NCBI RefSeq assembly: GCF_003865015.1
Contig: NZ_BHVV01000008.1
Location: 434,001-498,000 of the forward strand
Origin: Sulfurisoma sediminicola
GTDB lineage: Bacteria; Pseudomonadota; Gammaproteobacteria; Burkholderiales; Rhodocyclaceae
Length of the DNA stretch: 64,000 nucleotides
Direction: 5' to 3'
The notes beneath the pieces were generated by a model. The model worked only from the letters and a program-made list of their open reading frames with translations, was not told where the DNA came from and did no database searches. Of this stretch, positions 40,279-49,500 are shown one piece after another; the first letter of the stretch is position 1, and each line of letters begins with the position of its first letter. The translations under genes were made by a program, and so were the position numbers.

Positions 40279-40938
40279 ATGCAGTTGCCGCGGCCTTTCT
40301 GTCTTCTTCTGGTCTGCCTGTTCGCCATGCCCGCCCTCGCCCAGGACCTCGCCAAGGGCAAGGACATCAACGGCACCTGCGCGGCCTGCCACGGCCAGTA
40401 CGGCGCCGGCGGCAAGAAGGGCGAATACCCGCGCATCGCCGGCCAGCGCGCGGCTTATATCGAGGACCAGCTGCGCTCCTTCCGCTCGCGCAAGCGCATG
40501 AACATCCCGATGTTCCCCTACACCCAGGAGCGCGAGCTGCCGGATGAGGACATCAAGGATGTTTCCGCCTATCTCGCCAGCATCGAGCTGCCGACCAAGT
40601 GGCCGGTGTTCAAGGACAACGACGACGCGCTGACGCGCCTGACGGCGATGGAAAAGGTCATGATCGTGCCGCGCGCCGAGGGCAATGTTGACAACGGCAA
40701 GGATATCTACCAGAAGCAGTGCGCTTCCTGCCACGCCAAGACGGGAAAGGGCCGCGGCAAGTTTCCGATGCTGATCGGGCAATACACGAATTACCTCAGG
40801 AAGCAGATGGATTCCTACATCAAGGGCGAGCGGCCGCACGACGAGGACGACAGCCGCGGCATCCTCGCCACGCTCAAGGAAAGCGACCTGCAGGACATCC
40901 TCGCCTACCTGACTACGCTGCAGGATTCGCAGCAGTGA
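40279..40938 (+). CDS. Diheme cytochrome c4-like protein
   Basis: 219 residues: signal peptide (cleaved near ALAQD, residue 22) and two c-type heme domains, CAACH (about 34-38) and CASCH (about 151-155), with candidate axial Met residues in IPMFPY and the second domain. Cytochromes of this type pass electrons in the periplasm to nitrite reductase, oxidases or other acceptors. An FNR-type box precedes it, and a flavocytochrome-like flavoprotein follows at 26 bases, suggesting that it may be the electron acceptor of that flavoprotein. Confidence 0.92.
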   Translation: MQLPRPFCLLLVCLFAMPALAQDLAKGKDINGTCAACHGQYGAGGKKGEYPRIAGQRAAYIEDQLRSFRSRKRMNIPMFPYTQERELPDEDIKDVSAYLASIELPTKWPVFKDNDDALTRLTAMEKVMIVPRAEGNVDNGKDIYQKQCASCHAKTGKGRGKFPMLIGQYTNYLRKQMDSYIKGERPHDEDDSRGILATLKESDLQDILAYLTTLQDSQQ

Positions 40939-40963
40939 GACGCGGCCGGGCGCCGTCGCGGGG

Positions 40964-42256
40964 ATGAGCAGCACTCGCCGGCACTTCCTCGCCACGGCCG
41001 CCACCGCGCTGTTCGCCGGCCCGCTCCTCGCCGTTCCCCTGCCCGAACTGCTGCCACCGCCGCGCGGCCGCCGCGTCGTCATCGTCGGCGGCGGCTGGGG
41101 CGGGCTCGCCGCCGCCCGCCATCTGCGCGAGACGGCGCCCGAACTCGAGGTGGTGCTGCTCGAACGCAACGGTGCCTTCCACATGGCGCCGCTCGGCAAC
41201 AAGTGGCTGGTCGGCCTCGCCGAGGACGCAGCGGTGGTGCACGACTACCGCCGCGCCGCCGGCGCCTTCGGCTACACCTTCGTCCAGGCCGCGGTCGAGG
41301 CCATCGAGCGCGACCGCCGCCGCATCGTCACCGCGCAGGGCAGCCTGGCCTACGACTGGCTGATCCTGGCGGCGGGGATACGCTACGACTATTCCACCTG
41401 GTACGGCGACGACCGCGACGCCATCGCCCACACCCTGCGCCATTACCCCTGCGCCTTCGTCACCGGCGGCGAATTGCCGGCGCTGAAGAAGAAACTCGCG
41501 ACCTTCGCCGGCGGCGATCTGCTGATGACCATTCCGCCGGCGCCCTACCGCTGCCCGCCGGCGCCCTTCGAACGCGCCTGCCTGATCGCCTGGCAGCTGC
41601 AGCAGCGCGGCGTGCGCGGTCGCGTCATCGTGCTCGACGCAGGCCCCGGCGTACTCGGCTTCCCGCGCATCTTCGCCGAGCATTTCGCCGAGCGCATCGT
41701 CTATCGGCCCAACGTGCGCGTGACGCGCGTCGACCCCTACGCCCGCATCGTCGCCACGGAATTCGAGGAGTTCCGCTTCGACGACGCCATCCTGATGCCG
41801 CCGCAGCAGGCGGCCGACATCGTCTGGCAGGCCGGGCTGATCGGCCGCGACGAGGCCGGCAAGCCGACCGGCTGGGCCGACCCGCACCCGGTGCTGCTCA
41901 CCGCCCGCGACGACGAACGCGTGCTGCTGATCGGCGACCTGATGGGACGCGTCTCGCCGCTGTTCGGCCACTACACCAAGACCGGGCAGACCGCCGCCGG
42001 CCTCGGCCGCATCGCCGCCGCGGTGGTGGCGGCCCGTGCGCGCGGACGCGAGCCCGAGCGGCGCGTTCCCGACAGCGTCTGCCATGTGGTGAGCCGCGTC
42101 GAACCGCGCGAGCTGATCCGTGTCGAGACGCAGTACCGCCTGCGCGACGGCGACCTCATCAGCCAGACCTCGCGGCAGACGCACGACCCGCAGCCGCGCG
42201 ACGAGGACGGCATGTGGGCGCGCACGATGCTGCGCGACATGCTCGGCCTGGGCTAG
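40964..42256 (+). CDS. FccB/SQR-like flavoprotein, Tat-exported
   Basis: 430 residues. A Tat signal (STRRHFLATAATALFAG) precedes an FAD-binding VVIVGGGWGGLAAARHL motif (about 38-54). The later GDLMGRVSPLFGHYTKTGQTAAG resembles the FAD-domain C-terminal motif of the flavocytochrome c sulfide dehydrogenase/sulfide:quinone reductase superfamily. Paired with the cytochrome upstream it may be a periplasmic sulfide or other thiol-type dehydrogenase. Catalytic cysteines cannot be assigned with confidence (Cys in HYPCAF and PYRCPP are candidates). Its stop overlaps the convergent gene's stop in CTAG. Confidence 0.82.
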   Translation: MSSTRRHFLATAATALFAGPLLAVPLPELLPPPRGRRVVIVGGGWGGLAAARHLRETAPELEVVLLERNGAFHMAPLGNKWLVGLAEDAAVVHDYRRAAGAFGYTFVQAAVEAIERDRRRIVTAQGSLAYDWLILAAGIRYDYSTWYGDDRDAIAHTLRHYPCAFVTGGELPALKKKLATFAGGDLLMTIPPAPYRCPPAPFERACLIAWQLQQRGVRGRVIVLDAGPGVLGFPRIFAEHFAERIVYRPNVRVTRVDPYARIVATEFEEFRFDDAILMPPQQAADIVWQAGLIGRDEAGKPTGWADPHPVLLTARDDERVLLIGDLMGRVSPLFGHYTKTGQTAAGLGRIAAAVVAARARGREPERRVPDSVCHVVSRVEPRELIRVETQYRLRDGDLISQTSRQTHDPQPRDEDGMWARTMLRDMLGLG

Positions 42257-42741
42257 TGCCGCGCCCAGCGGCGCGTCTGTCCGTCCGGCATCACCAGCAA
42301 CGTCTCGAACAGCTCGTGGCGCTGCTCGGCTCCGCCCTCGCCGTCGAGGACGACGCAGCCGGTTTCGCACGAGCGCGACCTGTCCTCGCGCCCCGGCGCG
42401 CCGCGCGGGAGGCCCGGTACGGCGAGCCCGCGCGCCTTGGGCCGCTCGGCCAGCAGCGTCATGATGTCCTCGGCCGGCACGTGGCCCTCGACGAAATAGC
42501 CATCGACCGTGGCAGTGGGTACCGACTGGACCGCGGCAGGCACCTTGAGGCGGCGCTTGAGCGCGGCCATGTCGGCCGTGTCGCGGTAAGTGACAGCGAA
42601 GCCGTTGTCCATCAGATGCACGCCCCACTCGATGCAGGCGAGGCAGGGCGAGGGCATGAACACCTCGATGCGCGGCCGCGTCTCGGCATGCGCGGCGAGG
42701 GCGAACGACAGGGCGGCGGCGAGGGCGAGGCGCAGGGACAT
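42253..42741 (-). CDS. Divergent DUF411 exported protein
   Basis: 162 residues with a signal peptide (cleavage near AHAET). It follows DUF411 proteins in layout: an early cysteine pair PCLACIEWGVHL (usually CGCC), then VDGYFVEGHVPAEDIMTLLAERPKARGLAVPGLPRGAPG. The family's SCHT cysteine is replaced (SVPTATV), so the metal site is altered. A C-terminal extension carries another C-x4-C (RSRSCETGCVV). DUF411 proteins are linked to copper resistance. It continues upstream into an ankyrin gene on the same strand. Confidence 0.8.
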   Translation of the reverse strand: MSLRLALAAALSFALAAHAETRPRIEVFMPSPCLACIEWGVHLMDNGFAVTYRDTADMAALKRRLKVPAAVQSVPTATVDGYFVEGHVPAEDIMTLLAERPKARGLAVPGLPRGAPGREDRSRSCETGCVVLDGEGGAEQRHELFETLLVMPDGQTRRWARH

Positions 42742-42747
42742 CGGCTG

Positions 42748-43245
42748 CTAGCAGGCCACGCTGGGCTTGCAGCCCTTGAGCACCCAGAGCGAGATGACCC
42801 CGGCCACCTCGTCGGCGCGCACCTTGCGCGCAAGGCTCAGCGGGTCGCGCCCAAGTTCGTTCCTGGCGTAAACGTCGGCGCCTGCCGCGAGCAGCAGTTT
42901 GGTCTGCTCGAGCCGGGTGGAAAAGGCGGCCAAGTGCAGCGGTGTATTGCCCTCCTTGTCCCGCGCATTGACATTGGCCCCCGCCGCGAGCAGCGTTACC
43001 AGCGGGCCGGGATCGAGGTTGAGCGCCGCGTAGTGCAGCGGTGTCGACCCCATGTATGTGCGCGCGTCACGCAGCGCCGGATCGGCCTTGAGCAGCCTCT
43101 CGACGTCGGCGCGCGTGCCGGTGCGTGCGGCGTCGTGGATCGGCGACTCGTTCATGCCGAGGGTGGATTCCGTGGACGCGGCCGTGCCGGCGCCAAGCAC
43201 TATGAAAAGGGGGACGAGAAAATGGGCAAAGCGGGAGAGGATCAT
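42748..43245 (-). CDS. Exported ankyrin-repeat protein
   Basis: 165 residues: a signal peptide (cleavage near TAAS), then about four ankyrin repeats, including YMGSTPLHYAALNLDPGPLVTLLAAGANVN and DKEGNTPLHLAAFSTRLEQTKLLLAAGADV quoted in part. The C-terminus ends LKGCKPSVAC with two cysteines. Bacterial periplasmic ankyrin proteins are linked to redox or catalase-type protection, but no function can be assigned. It lies seven bases upstream of the DUF411-like gene. Confidence 0.85.
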   Translation of the reverse strand: MILSRFAHFLVPLFIVLGAGTAASTESTLGMNESPIHDAARTGTRADVERLLKADPALRDARTYMGSTPLHYAALNLDPGPLVTLLAAGANVNARDKEGNTPLHLAAFSTRLEQTKLLLAAGADVYARNELGRDPLSLARKVRADEVAGVISLWVLKGCKPSVAC

Positions 43246-43335
43246 GGCAGCGTCCGTCGCAGTGTTTGAGGGTTAAAGCAAGCGCGATTTTGACATCAAA
43301 CCGCCGGCGACGCGCGTCGGCGATAATCCGGCACC

Positions 43336-43695
43336 ATGCCCAGTCCCATTCGCCCACGCCTGCGCTTCGCGACCATCGGGCCCCTGCCCCTCGCCTTCGC
43401 GGTAATTTTCGGCGCTGGCGACACGGCGGCGCATGGCCACCCTGCCGCCATCGACCCCGCCAGTCCCGACGCCTGGAGGTACCGGCTCTGCGAGCAGATG
43501 TCGAGCGTCGCGCTGCAAGCGCTGCGCGACCGCGAGCATGGCCTGCCGATGCGCGTCTTCCCCGAAGACGGCGGCCCGGGACCGGCAATCGCCAAGGCCA
43601 TCGTGGAGAAAGTTTATGCGGAGCCGGGCATCAGCAGCCCAAAGCGTGCCGAAGCCTTCGGCCGAGGCTACTGCAACGAGCACCTCGACAACTAG
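43336..43695 (+). CDS. Small exported protein of unknown function
   Basis: 119 residues with a signal-like N-terminus (LPLAFAVIFGAGDTAAHG) and a mature part with two cysteines (YRLCEQMS, GYCNEHLDN). No family is recognised. Support comes from signal peptide, codon pattern and a clean start; the stop overlaps that of kup in a CTAG on the opposite strand. Confidence 0.55.
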   Translation: MPSPIRPRLRFATIGPLPLAFAVIFGAGDTAAHGHPAAIDPASPDAWRYRLCEQMSSVALQALRDREHGLPMRVFPEDGGPGPAIAKAIVEKVYAEPGISSPKRAEAFGRGYCNEHLDN

Positions 43696-45581
43696 AGTTC
43701 GACCTGAGTGCCGAGCTCGACCACGCGATTGGTCGGAATCTTGAAGAAGGCCGTCGCCGGCTCGGCGTTGCGGAACATGAAGGTGAACAGCAGCTGGCGC
43801 CAGCGCGGCATGCGCGCGACACGCGCACGCGGCACGATGGTTTCGCGGCCGAGGAAGAACGATGTTTCCATGACCTCGTACTTGAGGCCGAGCGGTTCGC
43901 ACAGCGTCAGCGCCAGCGGAATGTCGGGCTCGTCCTTGAAGCCGTAGCGCACCAGCACCTGGTAGAAGCCCTGCGGTAGCGGCCGCACCTCGATGCGGTC
44001 GATTTCGGGCACATGCGGCACATCCTCGACGCGCACGTTGAGCAGCACCACCTTCTCGTGCAGCACCTTGTTGTGCAGCAGGTTGTGCAGCATGGCGCGC
44101 GGCACGCCGTCGGGGTTGGTGGTCATGAACACGCCGAGGCCCTCGACCCGGTGGGGGCCACCGTATTCGAGGCTCTGGATGAAGGCATCGAGCGGCATCG
44201 AGTCCTGCTTGAGCCGCTCGTAGAGGAGCGCGCGGCCGCGCTTCCAGGTGGCGAGGAAGGTGAAGATGACGCTGCCAAGCACCAGCGGGAACCAGCCGCC
44301 GTCGAGCACCTTGACGATGTTGGCCGAGAAGAAGGCGAAATCGACGACGACGAAGGCGGCGAGAAACAGGCCGGCCTGAAGCCAGTTCCACTTCCACAGC
44401 GCGCGCACCACGACGAAGGCCAGCACGGTATCGATCATCATGGTCAGCGTGACGGCGATGCCATAGGCCGAGGCCAGTGCCGACGAGGAACGGAACATCA
44501 GCACCAGCGCCACCACGGCGATCAGCAGCAGCCAGTTGATGTTGGGAATGTAGATCTGGCCCATCTGCCGCTCGGACGTGAACCTGATCTGGATGCGCGG
44601 GCAATAGCCGAGCTGGATGGCCTGGCTGGTCAGGGAATAGGCGCCCGAGATCACCGCCTGCGAGGCGATGATGGTGGCGACCGTCGCCAGCGCCACCAGC
44701 GGATACAGCAACATCTCGGGCGCGGACAGGAAGAAGGGATTCTGGATCGCCTGCGGGTTGTCGAGGATCAGCGCGCCCTGCCCCAGGTAGTTGAGATAAA
44801 GCAGCGGGAAGACATAGGCCAGCCAGGCCCACTTGATCGGCCGCCGGCCGAAGTGGCCCATGTCAGCGTAGAGCGCCTCGCCGCCGGTGATCGCCAGCAC
44901 CACCGCGCCGAGCGCAAGGAAGGCCAGCGTCGTGTTGGTGGCGAAGAAGTTCAGCGCATACCAGGGGTTGATGGCAGCGATCACGCCGGGGTGCTTGACG
45001 ATGTTCCAGACCCCGAGCGCGCCGAGGGTGGCGAACCAGAACAGCATCACCGGCCCGAACAGCGCGGCCACGCTGGCCGTGCCGCTGCGCTGGAACAGGA
45101 AGAGGCCGATGAGGATGCCGAGCGAGATCGGCACGACGTAGGGCTTGAAGGCCGGCGTGGCGACCTCCAGCCCCTCGACCGCCGAGAGCACCGACAGCGC
45201 CGGCGTGATCACCGCGTCGCCGTAGAACAGCGCGGCGCCGAAGATACCCAAGGCCGAGAGCAGCCACACCATGTTGGGATGCAGCCGCTCGGTACGCAAC
45301 GCCAGCGAGGTCAGCGCCATGATGCCGCCCTCGCCCTTGTTGTCGGCCCGGGTGATGAAGACGACGTATTTGAGCGAGACCGTGATGGTCAGCGCCCAGA
45401 ACACCAGCGACAGAATGCCGAGCACGTTGTCCGGCGTCACCGGTACCGGGTGGTGGCCGCTGGAGAAGACTTCCTTCAGGGTATAGAGCGGGCTGGTGCC
45501 GATGTCACCATAGACGACGCCCATGGCAGCCACCGACATGGCGGCGAGGCCGGATTTGCGACCCTCTTCGGTTGCTGACAA
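43692..45581 (-). CDS. kup: KUP-family potassium uptake protein
   Basis: 629 residues, the family's usual length, with 12 membrane helices in the first 440 residues. Motifs: [17 protein letters not shown] at the N-terminus, [35 protein letters not shown]-like ([20 protein letters not shown]) and a soluble C-terminal domain ending in [14 protein letters not shown]. It is a proton-coupled K+ importer of the inner membrane. It begins 31 bases after nirH, so read-through from the nir genes is possible. Confidence 0.96.
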   Translation of the reverse strand: [629 protein letters not shown]

Positions 45582-45612
45582 ATCAATCTCCTGACGGTCG
45601 CTGCGAGCCTGA

Positions 45613-46092
45613 TCAGCCCGCGATGCGCAAACCCGTCTTCTTCAGGATGCGGCTGCTGTACAGCACGTCGTGGGCACGGCAGGCGGACCCCAGCAGCGCG
45701 GCAATTTCCGCGACCCGCTGATCGGCTTCCGCACGGCTTTTGCAGTGCACCATCGCGAACAGATTATAGGGCCAGTCGGGCAGATGTCGAGGCCGCCGGT
45801 AACAGTGGGTGACGAAGGGCAGCGCGCCGACTTTCTCGCCAAGCTCGTCGATCCGCTCGTCGGCGACGTCCCAGACCGTCATACCGTTGTGGCGATAGCC
45901 GAGCGCGTAGTGGTTGGGCACGGCGCCGATGCGGCGGATCAGGCCGCTCTCGAGCATGGCGGCGAGGCGCGCCTGAACCTCGGCAGCCGCTATGCCAAGC
46001 TGCTCGGCAAGCGCGTCGTAGGGGCGCGGCACCAGCGGCATGCCACCCTGGGTGGCGACGATCAGTCGGCGGTCAAGGTCGTCAGTCTGCAT
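45613..46092 (-). CDS. nirH: Siroheme decarboxylase subunit NirH (heme d1 synthesis)
   Basis: 159 residues of the Lrp/AsnC-like AhbA/AhbB/NirDGHL family, which decarboxylates siroheme to didecarboxysiroheme on the way to heme d1. HTH-like start (MPLVPRPYDALAEQLGI) and the family's FVTHCYRRPRHLPDWPYNLFAMVH motif; the C-terminus VLYSSRILKKTGLRI supports NirH. It overlaps nirG by 11 bases. Assignment between NirH and NirL rests on order and the C-terminus. Confidence 0.88.
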   Translation of the reverse strand: MQTDDLDRRLIVATQGGMPLVPRPYDALAEQLGIAAAEVQARLAAMLESGLIRRIGAVPNHYALGYRHNGMTVWDVADERIDELGEKVGALPFVTHCYRRPRHLPDWPYNLFAMVHCKSRAEADQRVAEIAALLGSACRAHDVLYSSRILKKTGLRIAG

Positions 46093-46555
46093 GGAGTTTC
46101 ATCTCGACGAAGTATTCGCGCTCCTTGGGGAAGGCGAACACCGTCAGTCCCGTCGCGGCCTCGATGGCCGCCGTGGCGTTCGCGATGCCGGCCGGCGATT
46201 CGGTGGCGAGCACGAACCACATGTTGAGCGCGTGCTCGCGGCGGTAGTTGTGGGCGACTTCGGCGAAGCCATTCACGATTTCGGCGACGCGCTCGTAGTC
46301 GGCCTCCGGCACCTTCAGCGCCGCCAGCACGAAGGCACCGCCCATGCGCTCGACCTGGAACATCGGGCCGAAGCGCGTCAGCACGCGCTCGTCGAGCAGG
46401 CGCTGCAGCCGTGAGAGCAGCTCCTCCTCGCTCATGCCCAGCCGTTGGGCCACCTCCAGATAGGGGCGATCACAAACGGGGAAACCACCCTGCAGGGCGT
46501 TGATGATGGCGCGGTCCGCCGGTTCGAGCGCCGCTTCCCGCGGCCGTTCGTTCAT
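46082..46555 (-). CDS. nirG: Siroheme decarboxylase subunit NirG (heme d1 synthesis)
   Basis: 157 residues of the same family: DRPYLEVAQRLGMSEEELLSRL, VLTRFGPMFQVERMGGAFVLAALKV, AHNYRREHALNMWFVLATE and FAFPKEREYFVEMKL. The VAHNYRREHALNMWFV segment is characteristic of NirG/NirD. Start at ATG 46555, which overlaps the TGA of the large sensor gene (ATGA), so nirG translation is coupled to that gene. A start three codons upstream is possible. Confidence 0.88.
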   Translation of the reverse strand: MNERPREAALEPADRAIINALQGGFPVCDRPYLEVAQRLGMSEEELLSRLQRLLDERVLTRFGPMFQVERMGGAFVLAALKVPEADYERVAEIVNGFAEVAHNYRREHALNMWFVLATESPAGIANATAAIEAATGLTVFAFPKEREYFVEMKLHAD

Positions 46556-49500
46556 GCTCGCCATACGCTCATCCCCCCCAGTGCCTCCTCCACAGTGGTG
46601 CGAACGTCGTCAATCGCCCAGGGCTTGGCGAGAAACCTCGATATCGCGCCGCGGTTGACCGCCTCCAGCAGCATGGGCACTTCCGCCCGGCCCGACATCA
46701 GCACGCGCACGACATCCGGCCGCCGCTCATGCACCTTCGCCAGGAGGTCGGTCCCGGTCATGCCCGGCATGAAGTAGTCGGCGATGACCATGTTCACGGG
46801 CTGGCGCTCGAGCACGGCGAGCGCTTCCTCGCCCCGCGTCGCCTCGCTGACGGCAAAACCCGATTCCTCCAGCACGGCGCAGAGGGCACCGCGAGAGAGC
46901 GGGTCGTCATCGACCACGAGGATCGCGGCCCGTCCGAGCCGGTAGTCGGGAGCCAGGCGACGGCCCGAACGCAACAAGGACGTAAAATCCCCGGCCGGCA
47001 CCGGCGGGCTGAAATAATAGCCCTGGATCAGGTCGCAGCGCTGCGTGACGAGGAAGCCGAGCTGCGCGGCGTCCTCGACGCCTTCGGCCACGACCTTGAG
47101 GTTGAGGCTGCGCGACATCGACAGCACGGCGCGGACGATGGCGGCATCCTCGGCGTCGACCGTTAGATCGCGGATGAAGGAGCGGTCGAGCTTGAGCGTG
47201 TCGATGGGGAAGCGCTTGAGATAGGCCAGGCTCGAATAGCCGGTACCGAAGTCGTCGAGCGAGAGGCGCACGCCGATGGCCTTGAGTTCGCCAAGGATGG
47301 CGGCCGCCTCGACGACGTCGTCCATCACCATGCTTTCGGTGACCTCGAGCTCGAGCTGGTCGGCGTCGAGCTCGTTTACGGCCAGGGCTTCGCGCACCAG
47401 CGGAATCAGGTTCTTCTGCCGGAACTGTCGCGCCGACAGATTCACCGCGACGTTCGCCCGCGGCAGCCCTTCGCGGTTCCAGGCGCTGGCCAGGGTGCAG
47501 GCGGCGTCCAGTACCCACTCGCCGATGGGGACGATGAGCCCGGTGTCCTCGGCCAGTGGAATGAAACGGTCCGGCTCGAGCAAGCCGTGCTCCGGATGCT
47601 GCCAGCGCACCAGCGCCTCGGCGCCGACGATGGCCCCGCTCTGCAGGTCCACCTGCGGTTGCAGGTGCAGCCGCAGCTGGTCGGCTTCCACCGCACGGCG
47701 CAATTGCTTCTCCAGAGCCAGGCGGGCGCCGACCGCGCGATTGATGTCGGCGGTGAAGAACTGGAACTGGTTGCGGCCGGCGGCCTTGGCCCGGTGCATC
47801 GCCGCATCGGCGTTCTGCAACAGCGTCGCCGCGTCACCGCCGTCGCGCGGAAACAGGCCGACGCCGATGCTGCAGGTGAGCAGCAGCTCGTGCTCGTCGA
47901 ACACCAGCGGCGCGGCGATGAGCTTCTGGATGCGTTCGAGAACTTCCGAAACGTAGCCCTCGTCGGCGACCTCCGACAGCACCACGACGAACTCGTCGGA
48001 CGCCATGCGCGCGACCGTGTCGCCATGGCGCACGTAGCCGGAGAGGCGCCGGGCGACCTCCTGCAGCAGGCGATCGCCGATACCGTGGCCGATGCCGTCG
48101 TTGACGTACTTGAAATGGTCGATGTCGATGACCGCCACCGCCGCCATGTGGCCGCGGCGTTGCGCCTGAACCACCGCGAGGCCGAGGCGATCGGCCAGCA
48201 GGTTGCGGTTGGCCAGCCCGGTCAGCGCGTCGTAGTTGGTCTGTCGCGCCAGTTCCTCCTCGTAGGCGACGCGCTCGCTGACGTCGTTGAGCACCAGCAG
48301 GAAGTGGCTGACGTCGCCCGCCTCGGCCGCCACCGGCGAGACGAACATCTCGCTCCAGAACGTCGTGCCGTCGCTGCGCACCAGGCGCAGTTGCGCCCGC
48401 GCCTCGCGCTTCTCGCGCAGGGCGTCGCGGATTTCGCCGCTGCCGATCTGCTCGGCGGCGGCGCCGAGCAGGAAGTCGGGGTCGCGGCCGAGCGCATCGG
48501 CACGCCCGTAGCCGGTCATGCGCTCGAAGGCCGAATTCACGTAGCTCAGCCTCAGTCCGGCGACCGAAAGCTCGGCGATCATGATGGCGTTGGCCGATGA
48601 GTCGATCGCACGTTCGCGCAGGCGCAGCGAGTCCTCGGCGATGCGCTTCGCCGCCGCGAGGCGCTGGCTGGCGATGCCGAAGGCGAGATCGGCGGAAAGC
48701 TCGTGCAGCAGCCGCAGCTCCTCCACCTGCAACGGCTCGGCGACCGCCTGGCGCAGGCGCAGTTCGCCCCGCACGCTGCCGTTCTGCACCAGCGACAGCG
48801 CGATCATCTCGGGCCGCGCGGAGACGTCCGCCACCGCATCGTCTTCGCACCATGCGCCGGCCTGGCCGACCACCATGCCACCGCCGTTCCCATCCACATG
48901 GCAGAGGACGCCGGCCGCGGCGTAGCCGCCGAGTTCGACGATCTGATGCAGGGTGGTGTCGATGAAGCTGCGCTCGTCGGTCGCATGGATCAGCGCCTCG
49001 TTGCAACTCGACAGCAGGCGCAGCATGCGATTGATGCGCGAGACTTCCTGCAACGCCCGCCGGTACTCGGTCATGTCAATGCTGACGGAGACGAAACCGG
49101 CGACATCGCCGCGCTCGTCGAGAACCGTGGAAATGTTCTGCAGCATCCAGATGAGTTCGCCGTTCTTGCGGCGGTTGAGGAATTCGCCGCGCCAGACGCC
49201 GGTCTCCAGCAGGGCCACCCACATCTGTTCGTAGGTTTCGGGCGGTGTCTGACCCGACTGGACGATGCGCGGATTGGCGCCGAGAACTTCGTCGGCGGCG
49301 TAGCCGGTCATTTCGCACCAGCGCGGATTGGCGTATTCGATATGGGCGCGGGCATCGGTGATGACGACACCGGCGGCGCTGTGGGAGACGGCCTGGGAAA
49401 GCTTGCGCAATTGCGCCAGGTCGGACATGGTCTGTTCGGCCATGCGGTTGAAGGCCTGACTGAGGTCGCCGATCTCGTCGGCCGCGGCGAAATCCATGCG

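Noticed and set aside
41203-43269. 688-codon open frame on the plus strand
   Set aside because: Runs in a shifted frame of the flavoprotein gene and antisense to the DUF411 and ankyrin genes; Arg/Pro/Ala-rich translation without a fold.
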